Source of the DNA: Leclercia pneumoniae
GTDB taxonomy: Bacteria > Pseudomonadota > Gammaproteobacteria > Enterobacterales > Enterobacteriaceae
Reading direction: 5' to 3'
DNA length: 64,000 nt
NCBI RefSeq assembly: GCF_017348915.1
Contig: NZ_CP071383.1
Span: forward strand, 3,844,001-3,908,000
In this document: positions 46,482 through 64,000 of the stretch, piece by piece
Numbering within the stretch: position 1 is the first letter of the stretch
Layout: every line of letters begins with the position of its first letter
The notes under the pieces: generated by a model
Told to the model about the DNA's origin: nothing
Databases searched by the model: none
What the model saw: only the letters and a program-made list of their open reading frames with translations
Translations under genes and position numbers: made by a program

Positions 46482-47858
46482 ATGAAAATAATCATTCTGG
46501 GCGCGGGACAGGTTGGCGGCACGCTGGCTGAGAACCTGGTGGGTGAGAATAACGACATCACTATTGTCGATACCAATGGCGATCGCCTGCGCGGACTTCA
46601 GGATAAGTTTGACCTGCGTGTTGTACAGGGTCATGGATCTCATCCCCGTGTACTGCGTGAAGCAGGTGCCGATGACGCGGATATGCTGGTTGCCGTGACC
46701 AGCTCTGACGAAACCAATATGGTCGCCTGCCAGGTCGCTTATTCCCTCTTCAATACGCCAAATCGTATCGCACGTATCCGCTCACCAGATTATGTACGGG
46801 ACGCGGATAAGCTTTTCAGCTCCGATGCCGTGCCCATCGATCACCTTATCGCACCTGAACAGTTGGTTATCGACAGCATATACCGCCTGATTGAGTATCC
46901 CGGCGCACTGCAGGTGGTTAACTTTGCTGAGGGCAAAGTGAGTCTTGCGGTGGTGAAAGCTTATTACGGCGGGCCGCTCATTGGTAACGCACTGTCCACC
47001 ATGCGCGAACATATGCCGCACATTGATACGCGCGTTGCCGCTATTTTCCGCCATGACCGCCCTATTCGTCCGCAGGGCTCCACGATCGTTGAGGCGGGTG
47101 ATGAGGTATTCTTTATTGCCGCATCTCAACATATTCGTGCGGTAATGAGTGAACTGCAGCGACTGGAAAAACCGTACAAGCGCATCATGCTGGTAGGTGG
47201 CGGTAACATTGGTGCCGGTCTGGCGCGTCAACTCGAGAAAGATTACAGCGTCAAACTGATCGAGCGCGATCAACAACGCGCTTCAGAGCTGGCGGAGAAA
47301 CTGCAAAACACTATCGTTTTTTACGGTGATGCCTCGGATCAAGAGCTGCTGGCAGAAGAGCATATTGATCAGGTTGATCTCTTTATTGCTGTAACAAATG
47401 ACGACGAAGCCAACATCATGTCGGCGATGTTAGCGAAACGGATGGGCGCCAAAAAGGTAATGGTGTTGATTCAACGTCGCGCTTATGTCGACCTGGTACA
47501 GGGCAGTGTCATCGACATTGCTATCTCTCCGCAACAGGCAACCATCTCAGCCTTACTCAGCCATGTGCGTAAGGCGGATATAGTTGGTGTGTCGTCCTTG
47601 CGACGTGGGGTTGCAGAAGCGATCGAAGCCGTGGCACACGGTGACGAGACAACTTCACGCGTGGTTGGACGTACTATCGACGAAATTAAGCTTCCTCCGG
47701 GTACCATCATCGGCGCGGTGGTCCGCGGGAATGATGTCATGATTGCCAATGATAATTTACGTATTGAGCAAGGCGACCATGTCATTATGTTCCTGACGGA
47801 TAAAAAGTTTATTACCGACGTCGAAAGATTATTCCAGCCAAGTCCCTTCTTCCTGTAA
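46482..47858 (+). CDS. trkA: TrkA, potassium uptake regulatory subunit
   Basis: 458-aa cytoplasmic NAD-binding subunit that gates the TrkH and TrkG potassium channels. It has two RCK repeats, each a Rossmann domain ([15 protein letters not shown] at 4-18; [17 protein letters not shown] near 234) followed by a TrkA-C domain. It is the last gene of def-fmt-rsmB-trkA, 22 bp after rsmB, and is followed by a terminator. Confidence 0.98.
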   Translation: MKIIILGAGQVGGTLAENLVGENNDITIVDTNGDRLRGLQDKFDLRVVQGHGSHPRVLREAGADDADMLVAVTSSDETNMVACQVAYSLFNTPNRIARIRSPDYVRDADKLFSSDAVPIDHLIAPEQLVIDSIYRLIEYPGALQVVNFAEGKVSLAVVKAYYGGPLIGNALSTMREHMPHIDTRVAAIFRHDRPIRPQGSTIVEAGDEVFFIAASQHIRAVMSELQRLEKPYKRIMLVGGGNIGAGLARQLEKDYSVKLIERDQQRASELAEKLQNTIVFYGDASDQELLAEEHIDQVDLFIAVTNDDEANIMSAMLAKRMGAKKVMVLIQRRAYVDLVQGSVIDIAISPQQATISALLSHVRKADIVGVSSLRRGVAEAIEAVAHGDETTSRVVGRTIDEIKLPPGTIIGAVVRGNDVMIANDNLRIEQGDHVIMFLTDKKFITDVERLFQPSPFFL

Positions 47859-47864
47859 TCCCAG

Positions 47865-47891
47865 AAAGGTGCTGTTATTTGCACCTTTTTT
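47865..47891 (+). terminator. Intrinsic terminator after trkA
   Basis: AAAGGTGC / GCACCTTT with an 8-nt loop and a run of T immediately after the stem, 7 bp after the trkA stop. Confidence 0.9.
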
Positions 47892-48005
47892 ATTTAACCC
47901 GTTAATATGTATGGCTTATATTTCTGTGAAGCGTCTCTCTCTTAAATGGCAATTCGCTAATGATTTGTTAAACTTAAATCCGTCAGCTGGCACAAGGAGA
48001 AGATA

Positions 48006-48419
48006 ATGAGTTTTATTAAAGAATTTCGCGAATTTGCGATGCGCGGGAATGTAGTGGATTTGGCTGTGGGTGTGATCATTGGTGCAGCGTTCGGTAAGAT
48101 CGTTTCGTCTCTGGTTGCCGATATTATCATGCCCCCGCTGGGGCTGCTAATTGGTGGAATCGACTTTAAACAATTCGCAATAACATTGCGCGAAGCCCAG
48201 GGCGATATTCCAGCAGTGGTGATGCACTACGGCGTCTTCATTCAGAATGTTTTTGATTTTGTGATTGTTGCATTCGCCATTTTCATGGCCATCAAGCTTA
48301 TTAACAGGCTGAATCGCAAGAAGAAAGAAGAACCGGCTGCACCGCCAGCGCCGACAAAAGAAGAAGTATTGCTTACTGAGATTCGTGATTTACTGAAACA
48401 GCAGAATAATCGCCCCTGA
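48006..48419 (+). CDS. mscL: MscL, large-conductance mechanosensitive channel
   Basis: 137-aa pentameric channel that opens under membrane tension to release solutes on osmotic downshock. Visible are the N-terminal amphipathic helix ([13 protein letters not shown]), TM1 ([20 protein letters not shown]), the periplasmic loop and TM2 ([15 protein letters not shown]). A charged cytoplasmic tail follows. A strong SD (AAGGAGA) precedes the ATG. It ends back-to-back with arfA. Confidence 0.98.
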   Translation: MSFIKEFREFAMRGNVVDLAVGVIIGAAFGKIVSSLVADIIMPPLGLLIGGIDFKQFAITLREAQGDIPAVVMHYGVFIQNVFDFVIVAFAIFMAIKLINRLNRKKKEEPAAPPAPTKEEVLLTEIRDLLKQQNNRP

Positions 48420-48626
48420 TTAAGCCAGAAGGCCAGTGGTAAACAAGCTATCTGCTTGCTTGCCACTGGCCTCCCAGTTACCTCGTTTTGCATGTTTGGC
48501 TTTCCGTAAAAAACTTCCCTTCCCTTTTTTATTCTTCTCAACGCGCTGCCTAAACAGGGGATCATGCAGTAGTGCCTCGATCGCGTTATTATTAATTTGC
48601 CCTTTCGTATGCTGATAACGGCTCAT
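48420..48626 (-). CDS. arfA: ArfA, alternative ribosome-rescue factor
   Basis: 68-aa protein that recruits RF2 to ribosomes stalled on non-stop mRNA when trans-translation fails. The N-terminal active part ([20 protein letters not shown], then [19 protein letters not shown]) is highly conserved. The C-terminal hydrophobic tail (SLFTTGLLA) is the degradation-prone part. In E. coli the message is cut by RNase III in a hairpin before the stop, so the product is truncated and normally destroyed by tmRNA. The same hairpin is present (48430-48472). The ATG at 48626 fits the family. Confidence 0.95.
   Translation of the reverse strand: MSRYQHTKGQINNNAIEALLHDPLFRQRVEKNKKGKGSFLRKAKHAKRGNWEASGKQADSLFTTGLLA
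48430..48472 (-). promoter_or_regulatory. Stem-loop inside the arfA coding end (RNase III / non-stop signal)
   Basis: On the minus strand GGCCAGTGG...CAAGC pairs with GCTTG...CCACTGGCC around AGATA, in the last 50 nt of arfA, ending just before the stop codon. Position and shape agree with the E. coli arfA hairpin where transcripts end or are cut without a stop codon. Confidence 0.8.
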
Positions 48627-48682
48627 AATGACTCCAGTTGATATGTATTTCGGCGCGAGTGTCGATCCAGCCGCTGGTAAAA

Positions 48683-49108
48683 TCAACAGCCTTTCGGATC
48701 GCCGCTTGATCCCTGTTCCAGGGTTTCAAGGATAGAACAATATACGCTGCTGTGTGAGGTGCCGCAACATGCGTCGTTCAGACGCTGTAGCGATAAGCGC
48801 ATCGTTTGCAGCTCCTGAATGCGGGCTTCGACCTCATTCAGCCTCGCCTGAACAATACTTTTTGACTCCTGGCACGTATGGTGTTGTGGATCAATACGGA
48901 TCGAGAGTAGTTCGCGGATCGACTCCAGAGAAAAATCGAGTTGTCGTGCATGGCGGATAAACTTCAGACGCTGAAGGTCATCTTCAGTATATAAACGAAA
49001 GCCGCCTTCCGTTCGCAGACCGTGGTCCATCATCTTCTGCTTTTCATAATAGCGAATGGTATCTGGGGTCACCTCTGCCAGTTTGGCAATTTCACCGATG
49101 CGATACAT
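48683..49108 (-). CDS. zntR: ZntR, zinc-responsive MerR-family activator
   Basis: 141-aa MerR regulator that activates the zinc exporter zntA. It has an N-terminal helix-turn-helix ([20 protein letters not shown]) and a dimer helix. The zinc-binding cysteines are at 79, 114, 115, 124 and 141, all at the E. coli positions. I used the ATG at 49108, two codons after another in-frame ATG. It starts 2 bp after the yhdN stop; zntA itself is not in the window. Confidence 0.97.
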   Translation of the reverse strand: MYRIGEIAKLAEVTPDTIRYYEKQKMMDHGLRTEGGFRLYTEDDLQRLKFIRHARQLDFSLESIRELLSIRIDPQHHTCQESKSIVQARLNEVEARIQELQTMRLSLQRLNDACCGTSHSSVYCSILETLEQGSSGDPKGC

Positions 49109-49110
49109 GA

Positions 49111-49479
49111 TCATCTCTCTTTGAATTTCTGTTGGAACCTGGCGCCATATTCGCCATGTAGAAAATCCGTGTTTATCCCCGCCTGCTGTAATTTCATCTC
49201 AAGTAATGCAAGACGTTTAGCCAGACTGTGATAGTTGGGATCATCTTCCCTGACAGCGTGAATGAGGTTAAGCAGTTCGACGGCCTCTTTTCGTTGCTCC
49301 AGCTCGGGGGGAAGACAGCCGGCGTTCTTTAACAACCGGTAGGCGGACCGAAGTTCAGGTGGAACATGAGAATTATCATCCATAACGAGCGCAGCACCGC
49401 TGCCGGGAAGATTGTCGAACTCACCCTTACGTTGGGCTTCAAGAATGTGTCGTTCTGCCCACTGGTCGAGTAACCACAT
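49111..49479 (-). CDS. yhdN: YhdN, DUF1992 (DnaJ-C28-like conserved region) protein
   Basis: 122-aa soluble protein of DUF1992, starting MWLLDQWAERHILEAQRKGE. The conserved segment FDNLPGSGAALVMDDNSHVP is typical. No enzymatic motif is visible and the function is unknown. It precedes zntR, almost abutting, so both are likely on one transcript. Confidence 0.93.
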   Translation of the reverse strand: MWLLDQWAERHILEAQRKGEFDNLPGSGAALVMDDNSHVPPELRSAYRLLKNAGCLPPELEQRKEAVELLNLIHAVREDDPNYHSLAKRLALLEMKLQQAGINTDFLHGEYGARFQQKFKER

Positions 49480-49543
49480 AGCAAAACTCCGGAGAGCGCA
49501 AAAAAGATACGTCTATTGTAGGTAAGACGAGATTAGCAGGATA

Positions 49544-49573
49544 TAAAAAAACCCGCCGAGGCGGGTTTTTTTA
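49544..49573. terminator. Bidirectional terminator after rplQ
   Basis: ACCCGCC GAG GCGGGT stem flanked by seven A on the left and seven T on the right, so it works in both directions. It closes the alpha operon, 13 bp after the rplQ stop, and separates it from yhdN. Confidence 0.93.
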
Positions 49574-49585
49574 CGTTACTGCAGA

Positions 49586-49993
<408 letters not shown>

Positions 49994-50009
49994 TTAACCT
50001 GTGATCCGG

Positions 50010-50999
50010 TTACTCGTCAGCAATGCTTGCCGGTGGCCAGTTTTCCAGGCGCATGCCCAGAGACAGTCCACGGGAGGCCAGCACGTCTTTAATCTCGGTA
50101 AGAGATTTTTTACCCAGGTTCGGCGTTTTCAGCAACTCAACCTCGGTACGCTGTACCAGATCACCGATATAGTGGATAGCTTCTGCCTTGAGGCAGTTAG
50201 CAGAGCGGACAGTCAACTCGAGATCGTCAACAGGGCGCAGCAGGATCGGATCGAATTCTGGTTTCTCTTCTTTCACTTCCGGCTGACGTACATCACGTAA
50301 GTCAACGAAAGCTTCCAGTTGTTCTGCCAGGATGGTTGCCGCACGACGAATCGCCTCTTCAGGATCGATTGTGCCGTTGGTTTCCATTTCGATGACCAGC
50401 TTGTCCAGGTCGGTACGCTGTTCTACACGCGCTGCTTCAACATTGTAGGCAATACGCTCTACAGGGCTGTAGCATGCGTCGACCAGCAGACGGCCGATTG
50501 GGCGCTCATCTTCTTCCGAATGAATTCGGGCAGAAGCCGGCACATAACCACGACCGCGCTGAACTTTGATACGCATGCTAATAGCCGCGTTCTCATCGGT
50601 CAGGTGGCAGATCACGTGCTGCGGCTTGACGATTTCAACATCACCGTCATGGGTGATGTCGGCTGCAGTCACAGGGCCAATGCCAGATTTATTCAGAGTA
50701 AGAATAACTTCATCTTTACCCTGAACTCTCACCGCCAGCCCTTTCAGGTTGAGCAGGATTTCAAGGATATCTTCCTGAACGCCTTCTTTGGTGCTGTACT
50801 CATGAAGTACACCATCAATCTCAACCTCGGTCACCGCGCAACCCGGCATCGATGAGAGCAGAATACGGCGCAGTGCGTTACCCAAAGTGTGGCCAAAGCC
50901 ACGCTCTAAAGGCTCAAGGGTCACCTTGGCGTGCGTCGAACTCACTTGCTCGATATCTACCAGGCGCGGTTTTAGAAACTCTGTCACAGAACCCTGCAT
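50010..50999 (-). CDS. rpoA: RNA polymerase alpha subunit
   Basis: 329-aa alpha subunit. The N-terminal domain (about 1-235) dimerises and binds beta and beta'. A flexible linker leads to the C-terminal domain (about 249-329) that binds UP elements and activators, with Arg265 in [10 protein letters not shown]. The helix-hairpin-helix [19 protein letters not shown] follows. Encoded in the alpha operon after rpsD, 25 bp away; the sequence looks identical in plan to E. coli. Confidence 0.99.
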
Positions 51000-51024
51000 T
51001 GTGTCCTCTCTTTGGTACTAAGCT

Positions 51025-51648
<624 letters not shown>

Positions 51649-51677
51649 CTATCTCCAACTAACCTAAAAAACGAGCG

Positions 51678-52070
<393 letters not shown>

Positions 52071-52083
52071 TCAATCACCCCGA

Positions 52084-54066
<1,983 letters not shown>

Positions 54067-54073
54067 CTGCTAC

Positions 54074-55207
<1,134 letters not shown>

Positions 55208-55212
55208 CTACC

Positions 55213-56520
<1,308 letters not shown>

Positions 56521-56544
56521 TTACTCCCGTGATTCAATTGGTAA

Positions 56545-56850
<306 letters not shown>

Positions 56851-56864
56851 TCAGTAACCCTACC

Positions 56865-58127
<1,263 letters not shown>

Positions 58128-58195
58128 CTAATGTCAACTACTACCTGAGACTCTAAAATCAGAGCCGTTGAAAAGCCCCATATCGAGGGCGCGGC

Positions 58196-58224
58196 ATTAT
58201 AACACCGCTTCTACAATATGGGTA
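58196..58224 (-). promoter_or_regulatory. spc operon promoter
   Basis: Minus-strand TATAAT (58196-58201) in GGTGTTATAATGCCGCG, followed by a GC-rich discriminator, matches the E. coli spc promoter. The -35 is weak (TACCCA, 17 bp upstream). It lies immediately downstream of the S10 operon terminator. Confidence 0.8.
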
Positions 58225-58257
58225 GAAAAAATAAACGGCTCATCGCTGAGCCGTTTA
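58222..58257 (-). terminator. S10 operon terminator
   Basis: 11-bp stem TAAACGGCTCA / TGAGCCGTTTA with a 4-nt loop, followed on the minus strand by TTTTTTCTACC. It lies 25 bp after the rpsQ stop. Confidence 0.9.
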
Positions 58258-58281
58258 TTCGTATTGAGAAGGCTTACTGTA

Positions 58282-60210
<1,929 letters not shown>

Positions 60211-60215
60211 CTACC

Positions 60216-60497
<282 letters not shown>

Positions 60498-60510
60498 TTA
60501 TCCTCTAAAA

Positions 60511-62906
<2,396 letters not shown>

Positions 62907-62926
62907 TCAATCGCTCGATGACCTGA

Positions 62927-63441
<515 letters not shown>

Positions 63442-63620
63442 GCTTAGTTTAGAAAACAGGCGGTCCAGAACAATTTCGCGTGCTTGCTCGTACCTCTACT
63501 GCAACTTCCACACGTTGCGTCTCTTCTTTGGATAGCGCTTTCCAGTTCTGCATCTTGCTATTTGTCGCGCATTTATGGATTTGAGAAAAGTACGGCCATA
63601 TCCATTGTACTGAGGTTTTT
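63442..63620. other. Region between S10 promoter and prepilin peptidase-like gene
   Basis: 179 bp of divergent intergenic DNA. TGAGG (63611-63615) is the ribosome-binding site of the rightward gene. A small minus-strand open frame here (63449-63679) has no recognisable product. A promoter for the plus-strand gene is expected but not clearly visible. Confidence 0.5.
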
Positions 63621-64000
63621 ATGATGCTGAATGCCCTCCCCTTCCTGCTAGCGTATCTGGCTTTGACCGCCATTCTCATACGTGCCGATATCCGTACCGG
63701 CTTGCTGCCAGACAGGTACCTATGCCCGCTGTTATGGTCCGGACTACTTTTTCATCTCTGTATCAACCCTGACTTTTTGCCAGCCGCGATAACTGGCGCG
63801 ATGGCAGGTTACGCAGGGTTCGCGCTTATCTATTGGGGTTACAGGCTAGTGTGCAAGCAAGAAGGTATGGGATATGGCGATGTGAAGTATTTAGCGGCTC
63901 TCGGTGCATGGCATGGCTGGTGTGTTTTGCCCGTACTGGCGCTCGCCGCGGCGCTGATGGCCACTGTTTATGTGTTGATACGATCAATGATAAAGCCGGG
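63621..64000 (+). CDS. Prepilin peptidase-like (family A24) protein, partial (3' end outside window)
   Basis: About 126 codons are present. The protein starts at the peptidase core: the first aspartate motif is RADIRTGLLPDRY (Asp at about 23) and the second is GMGYGDVKYLAALGAW (about 85-100), with hydrophobic helices between. The N-terminal methyltransferase half of full-length prepilin peptidases is missing, so this is a short A24 type. In E. coli the gsp genes lie beyond rpsJ, ending in gspO. Whether it processes pseudopilins here cannot be told from this fragment. Confidence 0.8.
   Translation, partial: MMLNALPFLLAYLALTAILIRADIRTGLLPDRYLCPLLWSGLLFHLCINPDFLPAAITGAMAGYAGFALIYWGYRLVCKQEGMGYGDVKYLAALGAWHGWCVLPVLALAAALMATVYVLIRSMIKP

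Noticed and set aside
63449..63679. 76-codon minus-strand frame near the right edge
   Set aside because: Overlaps the prepilin peptidase-like gene and the S10 upstream region; no recognisable product.

Overview
The window is core chromosome of a gammaproteobacterium of the family Enterobacteriaceae, close to Enterobacter, Lelliottia or Leclercia. Almost every protein is a near-match in length and sequence to its Escherichia coli counterpart. Fis (98 aa) agrees residue for residue with the E. coli protein as I recall it. The rRNA operon has enteric boxA and P1/P2 signals. The gene order is the E. coli aae-tldD-mre-acc-fis-yhd-rrnD-def-alpha/spc/S10 block, with local differences. Genus and species cannot be fixed from this window alone.

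Region by region: 1-3.8 kb holds the aromatic-acid efflux operon aaeXAB (minus) with its divergent LysR regulator aaeR. 3.8-12.8 kb holds tldD, yhdP, rng and yhdE, then the cell-shape genes mreD, mreC and mreB (ending at 13.9 kb), all minus. csrD follows. From 16.3 kb the plus strand carries acuI, msrPQ (periplasmic methionine-sulfoxide repair), aroQ, accBC (fatty acid synthesis), yhdT-panF, prmA and the dusB-fis operon. 26.0-33.6 kb is the most variable part: yhdU, an MHYT-GGDEF-EAL cyclic-di-GMP protein, the lipoprotein gene yhdV and the amino-acid ABC importer yhdWXYZ with a convincing sigma-54 promoter. 33.7-39.1 kb is a complete rRNA operon on the minus strand (16S, tRNA-Glu, 23S, 5S) with P1/P2 promoters, boxA and a terminator.

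39.2-49.5 kb holds yrdA, then yrdB-aroE-tsaC-yrdD-smg-dprA (minus), def-fmt-rsmB-trkA and mscL (plus), and arfA, zntR and yhdN (minus). 49.6-63.2 kb is the three-operon ribosomal cluster read leftward: S10 (rpsJ to rpsQ), spc (rplN to rpmJ, including secY) and alpha (rpsM to rplQ, including rpoA). The right edge cuts a short prepilin-peptidase-like gene.

Functionally this is a growth and translation neighbourhood: rRNA, r-proteins, RNA polymerase alpha, SecY, formylation and deformylation, tRNA and rRNA modification, Fis and ribosome rescue (ArfA). It is interleaved with envelope biogenesis (Mre, YhdP, Acc). I found no prophage, insertion sequence, CRISPR array or defence island, and no clear candidate for a wholly new system. 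The best leads are regulatory: a perfect 13-bp hairpin that buries the msrP ribosome-binding site, a sigma-54 promoter before yhdW, a terminator-like hairpin in the rsmB leader, the arfA non-stop hairpin, and the lineage-specific MHYT-GGDEF-EAL gene.
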